A stretch of DNA of 64,000 bases from Bradyrhizobium altum (GCF_020889705.1 NZ_JACMYP010000002.1:146272-210271); one strand, 5' to 3'. Positions 1 to 8,614 are shown, numbered from the stretch's first letter. Notes: generated by a model from the sequence alone, not told the origin. Numbers and translations: made by a program.

Positions 1-510
1 CCGTTCCGGCATCTGATCACGCCGGGCGGCCACCGGATGTCGGTAGCGATGACCAATTGCGGCAGCGTCGGTTGGGTCTCCGACGCGAGCGGCTATCGCT
101 ATGATCCAATCGATCCTGACACCGGACAGCCCTGGCCGGCGATGCCGGAGGTGTTGCGCAGGCTCGCCGCCGATGCGGCTGACGCGGCCGGCTTCAACGG
201 CTTCGCGCCGGAGGCCTGCCTGATCAACCGCTACGTCCCCGGTGCGAAACTGTCTCTGCATCAGGACAAGGACGAGCTTGATTACGGCGCGCCGATCGTC
301 TCGATTTCGCTCGGGCTGCCCGCGATTTTCATGTTCGGCGGCCTGAAACGCAGCGATACGCCGCGCCGCTATCGGCTCGAACATGGCGACGTCGCGGTAT
401 GGGGTGGACCGTCACGGTTGTTTTATCACGGCGTGGCAGCGCTCGCCGAGGGCGAGCACAGCATGCTCGGCCGCCAGCGCATCAATTTGACTTTCCGCAA
501 GGTGCGCTAG
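1..510 (+). CDS. alkB: AlkB-type alpha-ketoglutarate-dependent dioxygenase (5' end outside window)
   Basis: The reading frame is open from base 1, so the gene starts before the window; 169 C-terminal residues are visible. The family uses Fe(II) and 2-oxoglutarate to remove alkyl groups oxidatively from damaged DNA or RNA bases. The sequence shows the family signature MSVAMTNCG near the start, the iron-binding H-x-D in LSLHQDKDE, the distal ligand in LFYHGVAAL, and the 2-oxoglutarate-binding arginine region RINLTFR at the C-terminus. An internal ATG at 37 is unlikely to be the true start because the upstream residues (FRHLITPGG) also match AlkB. The gene ends 203 bp before the next one and seems to be the last gene of its transcription unit. 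AlkB identity is strong; whether the target is DNA or RNA cannot be read from the sequence. Confidence 0.9.
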   Translation, partial: PFRHLITPGGHRMSVAMTNCGSVGWVSDASGYRYDPIDPDTGQPWPAMPEVLRRLAADAADAAGFNGFAPEACLINRYVPGAKLSLHQDKDELDYGAPIVSISLGLPAIFMFGGLKRSDTPRRYRLEHGDVAVWGGPSRLFYHGVAALAEGEHSMLGRQRINLTFRKVR

Positions 511-713
511 CTATTGTGCGGCGACGGCGGTTGCATTATTTCGGAATAATCAAAATATACTTCTGATTTGCCCGACGCGTCAAGCGCTATTCCGAGTGCC
601 AGTGGCCGGCTGCTCCTTTGCATGGGGTTGTTTTCGATATTTTGGCAGCGCGTACCTTTGCTTGGTCGACCAAAGGCCTCCCGCAAATGGGAGAGCTGGT
701 CTAAACTTCGCCC
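511..713. promoter_or_regulatory. Intergenic region with a 12-bp palindrome before an MFS gene
   Basis: No gene is seen here. An AT-rich stretch lies around 535-565. A perfect 12-bp palindrome, TTGGTCGACCAA, occupies 662-673, 41 bp before the MFS start codon, where an operator could overlap a promoter. No regulator gene lies next to it. The operator role is inferred from symmetry and position only. Confidence 0.35.
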
Positions 714-1928
714 ATGACCATCGAGGCCGACCGCGCCGTCAACCGCACCGGCGTCTATCTCGCGGTGCTGCAGCTCGTATTCACGCTGGGCTGGACGACC
801 TATCTGATTTACCTGCCAAAGCTGTGCGCCGAGGTCGGCATAGCGCCCACAACCGTGATCCTGATCCTGATGCTGGATCAGGGCATCTTCACCATCACCG
901 ACACCGCGATGGGCATGGCCGCCGACAGGATCTCGCTTCTGATCGGACGCCTTGGCGTGTTTGTCGGCGTGCTCGCGGCGATCTCCTGTGCCGCCTTCGT
1001 CGCGCTGCCTTACGTGGCCGGCAGCGGGCCGGGCGCAAAGGCCTGGCTGATGGCGTTGATCGTGATCTGGGCGATCACGTCGTCGGCCTTGCGCGCGCCG
1101 CCGTTGACGTTGCTCGGAAAATATCGCGCGCAGCCGTCGGTTCCGTTCCTCGCCGCGCTGGCGATGCTGGGCTACGGCATCGCCGGTGCGGTCTCGCCCT
1201 ATCTCGCCGTCGTGCTGCGCAACCAGGATGCGCGGCTGCCGTTCGTGCTGTCGGGCGCCGTGCTGCTGTTGACCGCGGTGGCGTTCTCAGGGATCGAGCG
1301 CCGCGTCGCGGAGGAAGCGCAGCCGGAGCGCCTGGCGCCACCGGCAAAGCGGCTCGGGGCGGTGCCGATGTTCCTGATCGCGTCGATGGTGCTGCTCTCG
1401 CTCGGCTATCAGCTGCACTTCAACATCAACAGCGTCCCGTTCTACTTGCACTTTGCCAAGCCGGACAGTCTGCAATGGCTGATGCCGGTGTTCTGGATCG
1501 GCTTCAACATCGCGATGTTTCCGGCAAGCATCGTCGTCAAGCATCGCGGCGGCCTGATCGTGATGGGCGCGGCGGGGCTGCTCGGCGCATTCGCCATCGT
1601 CGGCGCGGAGATCGCCGGAAGCCTCAATGCCCTGATCGTGGCGCAATTCATGGCGGGAGCCGCCTGGGGCTGCATGCTGATGAGCGCAGTGTCCGCTGCG
1701 CTTGCGATCGGAGAGACCGGCGCGGAAGGCAAGGTCACCGGGCTCGTGTTCTCCGCGCTGGCGCTCGCGACCTTTGCGCGGATGGCCGCGGTCGCGGGCG
1801 GCCTGCAGAAGATACCGGACTATGCGCCGCTGGTGCATTGGGCGCCGGTCGCCTGCTGGTCGGTCGCCGGCGCCGGCCTGCTCGTGATCGCCGCGTCGCG
1901 GCTGCAACGCGGCGTGAAAAATGCCTAA
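714..1928 (+). CDS. MFS transporter
   Basis: A 404-residue protein with about twelve hydrophobic segments spread evenly along its length, the usual size and layout for a major facilitator superfamily permease in the inner membrane. The N-terminus (VYLAVLQLVFTLGWTTYLIY) is the first membrane helix, and the central loop around residues 200-215 is rich in Arg, Glu and Pro, as expected between the two six-helix halves. Substrate cannot be told from the sequence. The stop codon overlaps by four bases the end of the convergent ThDP enzyme gene, so no terminator separates them. It may take up a substrate for the adjacent aromatic operon, but it is transcribed in the opposite direction and nothing in the sequence proves the link. 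Confidence 0.85.
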   Translation: MTIEADRAVNRTGVYLAVLQLVFTLGWTTYLIYLPKLCAEVGIAPTTVILILMLDQGIFTITDTAMGMAADRISLLIGRLGVFVGVLAAISCAAFVALPYVAGSGPGAKAWLMALIVIWAITSSALRAPPLTLLGKYRAQPSVPFLAALAMLGYGIAGAVSPYLAVVLRNQDARLPFVLSGAVLLLTAVAFSGIERRVAEEAQPERLAPPAKRLGAVPMFLIASMVLLSLGYQLHFNINSVPFYLHFAKPDSLQWLMPVFWIGFNIAMFPASIVVKHRGGLIVMGAAGLLGAFAIVGAEIAGSLNALIVAQFMAGAAWGCMLMSAVSAALAIGETGAEGKVTGLVFSALALATFARMAAVAGGLQKIPDYAPLVHWAPVACWSVAGAGLLVIAASRLQRGVKNA

Positions 1929-3553
1929 TTGTTCCTCGCGGGATGGATGAACGCCCAGGGGCTGACTTCCGAATCCGTCGGCACTTCCACCGAGATCACA
2001 TAGGGGCCGCCATCGGCCAGCGCCTTCTCCAGTACGGGTCGGAAATGATCCGGCGAGGTGACGCGCGCAGCGCCGACACCGAAGGACTCCGCGAGCTTGA
2101 CGAAATCAGGATTGACCAGGTCGGAGGCAACGACACGGCCGTCGAAGCGCTCGCGCTGGTCGCGGCGGACATTGCCATAGGCGTTGTTGTTGAACACCAA
2201 GGTCACCACGCCGATCTTGAACTGCACGGCAGTGGCGAGCTCCTGCACGCCGAACATGAAACCGCCGTCGCCGGTGATCGCGACCACCGGTTTATTGGGG
2301 TTGGCGACCTTGGCGCCGAGCGCGGTCGGGAAGCCCGAGCCGAGCGTGCCCTGATAGCCCGACGTGACGAAAGTGCGCGGCTCGTAGATCGGAAAGCCGT
2401 ACCAGGAGGCGAAGCCGACTTGCGACAGCTCGTCGGTGACGATGGCGTTCGCCGGCAGCACCTCGCGCAGGATCTTCAGATAGGCCATCTGCGGCTGGAT
2501 GCGCTGGATCTCCTGGGCGGTGGCCGCGGTCGCCTCGCGGATCGCGGCGCGGCGGCCGGAGGTCTTGCTGTAGCCCGCCTTGCGCACGGCCGCGATGAGG
2601 TCGGCGGTGCCGGCCTTGGCGTCCGCGATCACGCCGGCGTCGGCCGGCCAGCGGCGCAGCTCGACCGGATCGATGTCGATGCGCACGCATTTCAGGCCGG
2701 CCGGCTGATAAGGCCAGCGCGACATGGTCGGCAGCTCCATGCGCGTGCCGATGCCGATCATCAGATCGGTCTTTGGCCATAGCTTGTAGGCCGCGGCCAT
2801 GGTGAGCCCGAGTTCATGCGCGTTGGAGACGATGCCGCGGCCGCTGCGGAAAGCGACCACTGGCGCATCGATCATCTCGGCGAGCTCGAGGATCTCCTCG
2901 CGGGCCTCGATAGCGCCGCTGCCGACGAAAATCATCGGCGCCTTGCTGCCGGCGATCAGATCGGCGGCAGCCTTGACGCGGTCAGGATCGGGCTGCGGCG
3001 CAGGCAATGGATCGAACGGTTTGACCGGGGCAACCTGGGTGCGCTGGGTGAAGACGTCCCAGGGCATCTCCAGCGATGCGGGACCGCGCCGGCCCGACAG
3101 CATTTCCTGGAATGCACGCGACACCATCGCGGGTGCGTTGTCAGGATATTCGATCCGGTCGGCCCATTTCACGAAGGTGCGCAGCGTCGCAAGCTGGTCC
3201 GGCATCTCGTGCAGATGGCCGCGGCCCTTGCCGAGAAATTGCGTCGGTACCTGGCCGGTCAGGCACAGCACCGGCTCGTTGCAGCCGAATGCGGTCAGCA
3301 GCGCCGCCGAGGCGTTGAGCACGCCGGGACCGGGCACCACGCTGAACACGCCGGGCTTGCCAGAGGAGCGGGCATAGCCGAACGCCATGTAGCCGCAGGC
3401 CTGCTCGTGCCGGGCGCCGATCACCTTGAGCTGCGCCTGGTGGAAGGCATCGAACAGGCCATAGATCTGCGCGCCGGGCAGGCCGAACACGGTGTCGACG
3501 CCGTGGGCGACGAGGCCGTTGACGATCGCTTTGCCGCCGGATGTTGAGGTCAT
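1925..3553 (-). CDS. Thiamine-diphosphate-dependent acetolactate synthase-like enzyme
   Basis: A 542-residue three-domain ThDP enzyme of the acetolactate synthase/benzoylformate decarboxylase superfamily. The N-terminal pyrimidine-binding domain carries the catalytic glutamate in GARHEQACGY (about residue 50), the middle domain spans about 190-320, and the C-terminal diphosphate-binding domain shows the GDGGF...NNN motif that binds Mg-ThDP. The family acts on 2-oxo acids or 2-hydroxyacyl-CoAs. I start at the ATG at 3553, which has a GGAC purine stretch seven bases upstream; a GTG at 3565 is possible. It is the last gene of the minus-strand hpa operon, 24 bp after the FAH gene, so a 2-oxo acid from aromatic catabolism is a reasonable substrate guess. 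True biosynthetic acetolactate synthase is less likely because no small subunit (ilvH) is present. Confidence 0.8.
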   Translation of the reverse strand: MTSTSGGKAIVNGLVAHGVDTVFGLPGAQIYGLFDAFHQAQLKVIGARHEQACGYMAFGYARSSGKPGVFSVVPGPGVLNASAALLTAFGCNEPVLCLTGQVPTQFLGKGRGHLHEMPDQLATLRTFVKWADRIEYPDNAPAMVSRAFQEMLSGRRGPASLEMPWDVFTQRTQVAPVKPFDPLPAPQPDPDRVKAAADLIAGSKAPMIFVGSGAIEAREEILELAEMIDAPVVAFRSGRGIVSNAHELGLTMAAAYKLWPKTDLMIGIGTRMELPTMSRWPYQPAGLKCVRIDIDPVELRRWPADAGVIADAKAGTADLIAAVRKAGYSKTSGRRAAIREATAATAQEIQRIQPQMAYLKILREVLPANAIVTDELSQVGFASWYGFPIYEPRTFVTSGYQGTLGSGFPTALGAKVANPNKPVVAITGDGGFMFGVQELATAVQFKIGVVTLVFNNNAYGNVRRDQRERFDGRVVASDLVNPDFVKLAESFGVGAARVTSPDHFRPVLEKALADGGPYVISVEVPTDSEVSPWAFIHPARNN

Positions 3554-3577
3554 GGCACTGTCCACTTGCTTGTGAGG

Positions 3578-4450
3578 TTAGGTGGCTTCGTCGACGACGC
3601 CGTTGCGCAGGATGCCGACGCCTTCGGCCTCGACCTCGACGACATCGCCGGGCTTCAGATAGCGCGGCGGATCGAACCGCGCACCTGCGCCAGTCGGAGT
3701 GCCAGTGACGATGATGTCGCCGGGAACCAGCGTCGTGAAGGTCGAAATGTAGTTGATGAGGTAGCGGAAGCCGAAGATCAAGCGCGAGGTGCGGTCGTCC
3801 TGCCTGACTTCGCCGTTGACCCGTGTGGTCAGCTTGATATCGGCGATCTGCGCCTCGCTGGTGTAGGGCACGATCCACGGGCCGAGACTGCCGGTGGAAT
3901 CGAAATTCTTGCCCTGGGTGACGTTGAACTTGGCGTGGCGCACCCAGTCGCGGATGGTGCCTTCATTGCAGAGCGTGATCGCGGCGATGTGATCGAGCGC
4001 GGCGCTCTCGGGGATATGCCGGCCGGCCTTGCCGATCACCAGCACCAGCTCGCCCTCATAGTCGAGCTGCGGCGAGACGCGCGGCCGCACCACCGGCGTG
4101 TTGTGACCAACAAAGGAGCGCGGCACCCGCAGGAACATGCTCGGATATTTCGGCGCGTCCGAGCCGTCCTTGTACTCGGCATTGCGGTCGGGATAGTTGA
4201 CGCCGATGCAGATGATCTTGTCCGGCGCCGGGATCGGCGGCTGCCAGGTGACCGCGTCCAGCGCGACGTCGGGCGCGCGCTTGGCGGCGTCCTCGACAAG
4301 CCTGGTCAGTGCGCCGGCGGCAATCGCCTCGCGCAGCGTCGGATAGTCCTTGGCGAAGCGCGACGAGAGGTCGACGATGCCGGTGTCGGTGACGGCGCCA
4401 TATTGCGAGGCGCCGTTGACGGAATAGGTGGCGAGGCAAGGGGCTGACAT
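3578..4450 (-). CDS. Fumarylacetoacetate hydrolase-family protein (candidate HpaG-type decarboxylase)
   Basis: A 290-residue protein with an N-terminal lead domain and one C-terminal FAH fold (residues about 85-288). Family motifs include CIGVNYPDRN, YEGELVLVIG with the metal-binding acid pair, GKNFDSTGSLGPW and GDIIVTGTPTGAG. The family hydrolyses, decarboxylates or isomerises beta-keto or homoprotocatechuate-type acids using a divalent metal. Placed between hpaD and the end of the hpa operon, it is the best candidate for the OPET decarboxylase step (HpaG). The classical enterobacterial HpaG is a duplicated two-domain protein of about 430 residues, whereas this has a single catalytic domain, so it may work as a dimer or do only one half of the reaction. 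Its N-terminal domain resembles acylpyruvase-type relatives, so another activity is possible. Confidence 0.8.
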   Translation of the reverse strand: MSAPCLATYSVNGASQYGAVTDTGIVDLSSRFAKDYPTLREAIAAGALTRLVEDAAKRAPDVALDAVTWQPPIPAPDKIICIGVNYPDRNAEYKDGSDAPKYPSMFLRVPRSFVGHNTPVVRPRVSPQLDYEGELVLVIGKAGRHIPESAALDHIAAITLCNEGTIRDWVRHAKFNVTQGKNFDSTGSLGPWIVPYTSEAQIADIKLTTRVNGEVRQDDRTSRLIFGFRYLINYISTFTTLVPGDIIVTGTPTGAGARFDPPRYLKPGDVVEVEAEGVGILRNGVVDEAT

Positions 4451-4468
4451 TAGCTATCCAATTCTTGA

Positions 4469-4605
4469 TGTCGTCCCGGCGAAGGCCGGGACCCATACGC
4501 CGCGGCCATCGGAATGGGTACGCGGCTAGACATTCTTTCGGCAACCCTATCCGGTGGTTATGGGTCCCGGCTCCGTGCGCAATCGCGCACTCGGCCGGGA
4601 CCACG
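4469..4605. repeat. Palindromic intergenic repeat, family A copy 1
   Basis: A hairpin-rich element fills the gap between the FAH gene and hpaD. It has nested GC-rich arms (GTCGTCCCGGC near 4470 and GCCGGGACCAC near the other end) and an inner hairpin with TGCGCAATCGCGCA. The 14-base core at 4551-4564 recurs exactly, in inverted orientation, at 18813-18826. It is non-coding, lies inside the hpa operon, and may act on mRNA stability or simply be a dispersed repeat. Confidence 0.75.
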
Positions 4606-4623
4606 TGTGAAGGGAGGCGTGCA

Positions 4624-5607
4624 CTAGTCTGCAACCAGCACGTCGGCGACGAAGCGGGGCTCGCGCACCGCCTGGCCGGCGAAGGTCGAACCTTCCTCGA
4701 ACCAGGAGCGCGGCGCCGGTGCGCCCCACAGCGTCTGGCGGCGCGGATCGCGCAGCGACCAGCGCAGCGGCTCGTGGTCGTGATCGCCGGTGAAATAGTC
4801 GCTGGTGTAAAGCTCGATGCGGTGGCCGTCGGGATCGCGAATGTAGAGGAAGAAGGCGTTGGAGATGCCGTGCCGGCCCGGCCCGCGCTCGATGTTCGCG
4901 AGGAAGCCTGAGGAGGCCATCACGTCGCAGAGATGCACGATGTTCATCGCGGTCGGCACCCAATAGGCGATGTGATGCAGGCGCGGGCCACGGCCGTTGG
5001 TGATGGCGAAGTCGTGGACATTGCCCTTGCGATGCATCCAGGCGGCTGCGATGCGGCCGTTGTCGCCGTCCTCCTCGGCATATTCGGTGAGGCGGAAACC
5101 GAGCCGGGCGTAGAAGTCGACGGTGTCCTGCACTTCGGCGGCGAACACGTTGAAATGGTCGAGCCGCTGCGGATGGCAGCCCTTGTAGAGATCGTAGCGC
5201 CGCAACAGATGCGGGCGCTTCTCCATCGTGGCGTAGAGCTCGATCTGGAAGCCGAACGGATCGGTGAATAGCAGCGTGCGGCCCTGGAACGGCTGGTCGA
5301 CGAAGGCATAGGCGATGCCGTTCTCGGAGCAGAACGCCGCCGCCTTGTCGAGGTCGCCGTCATTGCCGACCTTGAAACCGAGGCGGTTGCAGGCAGCCTT
5401 CGCCGCCTTGCGCAGCACCACCGAGTGATGCTGGTGCTCCTCGCTGGCACGCAGATACACCGATTTGTCGTCGCGGTCCTCGATATGGAGGCCGACGGTC
5501 TTCTCGTAGAAGGTGGCGCTCTTCTCCAAATCCGTGACGTCGAGCACGGCGTGGCTGCAGCGGATGATGTTGAACGGTGGATCGAAAACGTGGGTCGGAG
5601 CGGGCAT
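4624..5607 (-). CDS. hpaD: Homoprotocatechuate 2,3-dioxygenase-type extradiol dioxygenase
   Basis: A 327-residue vicinal-oxygen-chelate protein with two tandem glyoxalase-like modules: an N-terminal non-catalytic one (about residues 10-125) and a catalytic one (about 140-275). Metal ligands are visible as H in QRLDHFNVF, H in RLHHIAYWV and E in HRIELYTSDYF, the 2-His-1-Glu set of type I extradiol enzymes. The family opens the ring of 3,4-dihydroxyphenylacetate beside the hydroxyls to give the carboxymethyl-hydroxymuconate semialdehyde. I chose the ATG at 5607 because GAGG lies eight bases upstream; a longer start at 5634 would run into the repeat at 5630-5728. Neighbouring hpaE, hpaF and hpaH support homoprotocatechuate rather than catechol as substrate. 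Confidence 0.9.
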   Translation of the reverse strand: MPAPTHVFDPPFNIIRCSHAVLDVTDLEKSATFYEKTVGLHIEDRDDKSVYLRASEEHQHHSVVLRKAAKAACNRLGFKVGNDGDLDKAAAFCSENGIAYAFVDQPFQGRTLLFTDPFGFQIELYATMEKRPHLLRRYDLYKGCHPQRLDHFNVFAAEVQDTVDFYARLGFRLTEYAEEDGDNGRIAAAWMHRKGNVHDFAITNGRGPRLHHIAYWVPTAMNIVHLCDVMASSGFLANIERGPGRHGISNAFFLYIRDPDGHRIELYTSDYFTGDHDHEPLRWSLRDPRRQTLWGAPAPRSWFEEGSTFAGQAVREPRFVADVLVAD

Positions 5608-5629
5608 CGGTGTTTCCTCAATTTGGCTC

Positions 5630-5728
5630 GTCATTCCGGGATGCGCCTCTTGGCGCAGGCCCGGAATCCATACTCACGATCGTGGTTATGGATTCCGGGC
5701 TCGCCGCTACGCGTCGCCCCGGAATGAC
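5630..5728. repeat. Palindromic intergenic repeat, family B
   Basis: The outer arms GTCATTCCGG (5630-5639) and CCGGAATGAC (5719-5728) are perfect inverted copies. Inside is a second hairpin, CCGGAATCCATA paired with TATGGATTCCGG. It occupies nearly the whole gap between hpaE and hpaD, so it would form a large stem in the operon mRNA. No coding potential is seen. Confidence 0.75.
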
Positions 5729-5736
5729 AGTGCTGG

Positions 5737-7281
5737 CTAGATTCCCAGTTTCTGAATCTTGTGCGTCCCGCGAGCGAGCGAGACGTGCTTGGTTTCCATG
5801 TAGAAGTCGAACGAGTAGTCGCCGCCGTCGCGGCCGATGCCGGAGGCTTTCATGCCGCCGAACGGGGTCGGCAGGTGGCGGACGTTTTCCGAGTTGAGCC
5901 AGATCATGCCGGCTTCGAGCGCATCCGCGACGCGCAGCGCGCGGCCCATGTCGCCGGTCCAGACATAGCCGGTCAGGCCGTATTGCACGCCATTGGCGAT
6001 CTCGATGGCGTCAGCCTCGTCCTTGAACGGGATCACGGTCAGGAACGGTCCGAACACCTCTTCCTGCGCGACGCGCATGTTTGCGTTGGCGCCGGTGACC
6101 AGCGTCGGCTGCACATAGTGGCCGCCGCCGGGGCCGTCATGCGGCTTGCCGCCGACCGCGATCGTGGCGCCGTCCTTCTTGGCGACGTCGAAATAGCTGC
6201 AGACCTTGGCCAGATGCCGCTCATGGATCAGCGGGCCGATTTCGGTTGCGGGATCGAGCGGGTGACCGACCTTGAGCGCCCTGACGCGCGCAGTCAGCTT
6301 CTCGACGAACTTGTCGGCAACACTCGCTTGAACCAGCAGCCGGCTCGACGACGTGCAGCGCTCGCCATTGAGCGAGTAGATCATGAACACAACCGCATCG
6401 AGCGCGCGGTCGAGATCGGCATCGTCGAACACGATCACCGGATTCTTGCCGCCGAGCTCGAAATGCACCCGCTTCAGGGTCGGCGCACCCTGCGCCATGA
6501 TTGCCGAGCCCGTCGTGCTCTCGCCGACGAAGCCGATCGCCTTGATCGCGGGGTGCTCGGTCAGCGCCTTGCCGGCGTCCTCGCCGAAGCCGTGCACGGT
6601 GTTGAACACGCCATCGGGCAGACCGGCGTGCCTGGCCAGCTTGACCAGCAGGTCGGCGGTCACCGGCGACCATTCCGCCGGCTTGTGCACCACCGTGCAG
6701 CCCGCGGCCAGCGCAGGCGCGATCTTCCAGGTCGACAGCATGAACGGCGTGTTCCACGGCGTGATCACGCCGACCGGACCGATCGGCACGCGGGTCGAGA
6801 TGTTCCAGTGCTCGTCCGATGGCGTGTTGAAGCCGTCGCGGGCCTCCCCGCATTTGTCGGCGAAGAAGCGGAAATTCTCCGCCGCGCGGATCGCGGCCTT
6901 GGCCATGAAGCGGTGCGCCTGGCCGGTGTCGATGCATTCGAGCACGGCGATGTCGTCGGCGCGCTCCTCGATCGCATCGGCGACGCGATGCAGCACCTTG
7001 CGGCGCTGGGCTGCCGGCATGTCACGCCAGCCCTTGAAGGCCTTGGCCGCCGCGGTTGCCGCGCGGTCGATATCCTCGGCATTGCCGCGCGCCACGGTCG
7101 AAAGCACCGTGCCGTCGATCGGTGATTTCGTCTCGAAGGTCTGGCCGGAGGCCGCCGGCACGACCTTGCCGTCAATCACATGGCCGATGCCTTCTGCTTT
7201 CAACTTGGCGAGCAGCGGGCCCGCGCGATCGCGATTGGCCTGGAACACGTCGGCTGATGATTTCGCTGTCGCTTTATCCAT
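5737..7281 (-). CDS. hpaE: 5-carboxymethyl-2-hydroxymuconate semialdehyde dehydrogenase
   Basis: A 514-residue NAD-dependent aldehyde dehydrogenase of full family length. The cofactor-binding region is GVITPWNTPF, the general base glutamate is in HFELGGKNP, and the nucleophilic cysteine is in NGERCTSSSR; the C-terminal NSENVRHLPTPFGG resembles HpaE/betaine aldehyde dehydrogenase relatives. In the homoprotocatechuate pathway it oxidises the ring-cleavage semialdehyde to the diacid. It begins eight bases inside the end of hpaF, so the two are translationally coupled, and is followed by repeat family B and hpaD. Assignment to hpaE rather than another aldehyde dehydrogenase depends on this context and is strong. 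Confidence 0.92.
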   Translation of the reverse strand: MDKATAKSSADVFQANRDRAGPLLAKLKAEGIGHVIDGKVVPAASGQTFETKSPIDGTVLSTVARGNAEDIDRAATAAAKAFKGWRDMPAAQRRKVLHRVADAIEERADDIAVLECIDTGQAHRFMAKAAIRAAENFRFFADKCGEARDGFNTPSDEHWNISTRVPIGPVGVITPWNTPFMLSTWKIAPALAAGCTVVHKPAEWSPVTADLLVKLARHAGLPDGVFNTVHGFGEDAGKALTEHPAIKAIGFVGESTTGSAIMAQGAPTLKRVHFELGGKNPVIVFDDADLDRALDAVVFMIYSLNGERCTSSSRLLVQASVADKFVEKLTARVRALKVGHPLDPATEIGPLIHERHLAKVCSYFDVAKKDGATIAVGGKPHDGPGGGHYVQPTLVTGANANMRVAQEEVFGPFLTVIPFKDEADAIEIANGVQYGLTGYVWTGDMGRALRVADALEAGMIWLNSENVRHLPTPFGGMKASGIGRDGGDYSFDFYMETKHVSLARGTHKIQKLGI

Positions 7282-7672
7282 TGACCGTCTCCACCTTCAG
7301 TGCGTCGTGGATGTTGTTGCGTTTCCAGCTGGTTTCCTTGTCGTTGATCTGCATGTCGAACGACAGAGCGAACTTGCTGTTGGCGAATACCGGATCGAGA
7401 TGGGCCGACAGCGCCTTGAAGATGTGCTCGCCGGCCTTCTTGCGCGCGGCGAGGTCGCGGCCTTCGCCGAGCCGCAGCATCATGTCGAGGAAGCCGTAAT
7501 TCTTGCGGCCGTCGGCGATCGCGTAGTGCTCGCATCTGATGGCGCGCACGCGGATGCCGCCGAGCGGGAAGATGCCGGTCTCGACCGCGGCCTTGCGGAC
7601 CAGTTCGACCGTCGCGCCCATGTCGACGAGGTCGTCGAGATTGGCGGAGTATTCAATCGTGAAATGCGGCAT
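7274..7672 (-). CDS. hpaF: 5-carboxymethyl-2-hydroxymuconate delta-isomerase
   Basis: A 132-residue small protein of the HpaF/CHMI family in the tautomerase superfamily. The N-terminus MPHFTIEYSANL shows the catalytic Pro-2 exposed after Met removal, and the family pattern RAIRCEHYAIADG lies in the middle. It moves the double bond of carboxymethyl-hydroxymuconate to give the 2-oxo tautomer used by the decarboxylase. It lies 21 bp after hpaH and overlaps hpaE by eight bases in the same operon. Size, start motif and neighbours all agree. Confidence 0.92.
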   Translation of the reverse strand: MPHFTIEYSANLDDLVDMGATVELVRKAAVETGIFPLGGIRVRAIRCEHYAIADGRKNYGFLDMMLRLGEGRDLAARKKAGEHIFKALSAHLDPVFANSKFALSFDMQINDKETSWKRNNIHDALKVETVNG

Positions 7673-7693
7673 GCAGCGCTCCTGCTGAGTGCG

Positions 7694-8503
7694 TCAGGCG
7701 AAGTAGCAGCTCACGGACCCGTAAGGTCCGTAGTCGGCCTGGATGGTGTCGCCCTTGCGGGTCTCGATCGGGCGGATGAAGGAGCCTGCCAGCACGATTT
7801 GTCCGGCCTCCAGCGCCAGCCCGTTCGGCGCGATCTTGTTGGCGAGCCATGCCACCGCGGTCGCCGGATGATTCAACACGCCGGCGGCCAGACCGGTTTC
7901 CTCGAGCTGGCCGTTTCGGAAGCAGAGCGCGCCGATCCAGCGCAGATCCGCTTCCAGCGGGCGGATCGGCCGGCCGCCGAGCACAATGCCGGCATTGGCG
8001 GCGTTGTCGGCGATGGTGTCGAAGATCTTGCGCGTCGCCTTGGTCTCGGGGTCGACGCGCTCGACCCTGGTATCCAGGATCTCCAGGGCCGGCACCACGA
8101 AGTCGGTGGCGTTGAGCACGTCGAACAGCGTGCAGTTCGGTCCCGCCAGGCGATGCTTCATCACGAAGGCGAGCTCGGCCTCGACGCGGGTTGCGATGAA
8201 GCGGTCGGTGGTCGGCACCAGGCCGCCATCGGCAAAGAACATGTCGTCGAGCAGGATGCCTGAATCCGGCTCGTCGATATTGAGCGCGCTCTGCATCGCC
8301 TTCGAGGTCAGGCCGATCTTGTGGCCCTTGACGACGCGCCCCTGCGCCACCTTCATCTCGACCCAGGCCTTCTGAATCGCGTAGGCGTCTTCGAGGGTAA
8401 TGCGGGGGTACTCCAGCGAGAGCTGGCGGATTTGCTTGCGGGTCGTTTCCGCGTTGTCGAGCCGTTGGGCGGCAGCGCGGATATCGTCCTTGGAGAGGGC
8501 CAT
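7694..8503 (-). CDS. hpaH: 2-oxo-hept-4-ene-1,7-dioate hydratase
   Basis: A 269-residue hydratase of the MhpD/HpaH family, with an FAH-like fold. Family motifs include GHKIGLTSKAMQ, the metal-binding region around VEAELAFVMKH, and GGRPIRP. It adds water to 2-oxo-hept-4-ene-1,7-dioate to give 4-hydroxy-2-oxoheptanedioate, the substrate of HpaI. It is the first gene of the minus-strand hpa operon; the space to divergent hpaR is 111 bp. No strong Shine-Dalgarno sequence is seen before the ATG at 8503. Vanillate or catechol meta-pathway hydratases (XylJ type) are close relatives, but context favours HpaH. Confidence 0.9.
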   Translation of the reverse strand: MALSKDDIRAAAQRLDNAETTRKQIRQLSLEYPRITLEDAYAIQKAWVEMKVAQGRVVKGHKIGLTSKAMQSALNIDEPDSGILLDDMFFADGGLVPTTDRFIATRVEAELAFVMKHRLAGPNCTLFDVLNATDFVVPALEILDTRVERVDPETKATRKIFDTIADNAANAGIVLGGRPIRPLEADLRWIGALCFRNGQLEETGLAAGVLNHPATAVAWLANKIAPNGLALEAGQIVLAGSFIRPIETRKGDTIQADYGPYGSVSCYFA

Positions 8504-8537
8504 GCGTGATACACAAAAGTGGATGCCGGGGAGATGA

Positions 8538-8549
8538 TTAACATGTTAA
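8538..8549. promoter_or_regulatory. Candidate HpaR operator in the hpaH-hpaR divergent region
   Basis: TTAACATGTTAA is a perfect 12-bp palindrome 35 bp upstream of the hpaH start and 66 bp upstream of hpaR. A second symmetric site, CAAAATTTTG (8589-8598), lies 17 bp before hpaR. MarR-family repressors bind such AT-rich dyads, and HpaR is known to repress the hpa meta operon and its own gene. Two sites, one near each start codon, fit this arrangement. The role is inferred. Confidence 0.55.
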
Positions 8550-8614
8550 GTGAATTCCCGCAAACTGAATCAGGGCATGTTGCAACGCAAAATTTTGTTG
8601 CGGTGGATTAGGCG

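Noticed and set aside
596..2782. A 728-codon open frame on the plus strand covering the MFS gene and part of the ThDP gene
   Set aside because: It is Arg/Ala/Gly-rich with no family motif and overlaps two clearly recognised genes in other frames; such long shadow frames are expected at this GC content.
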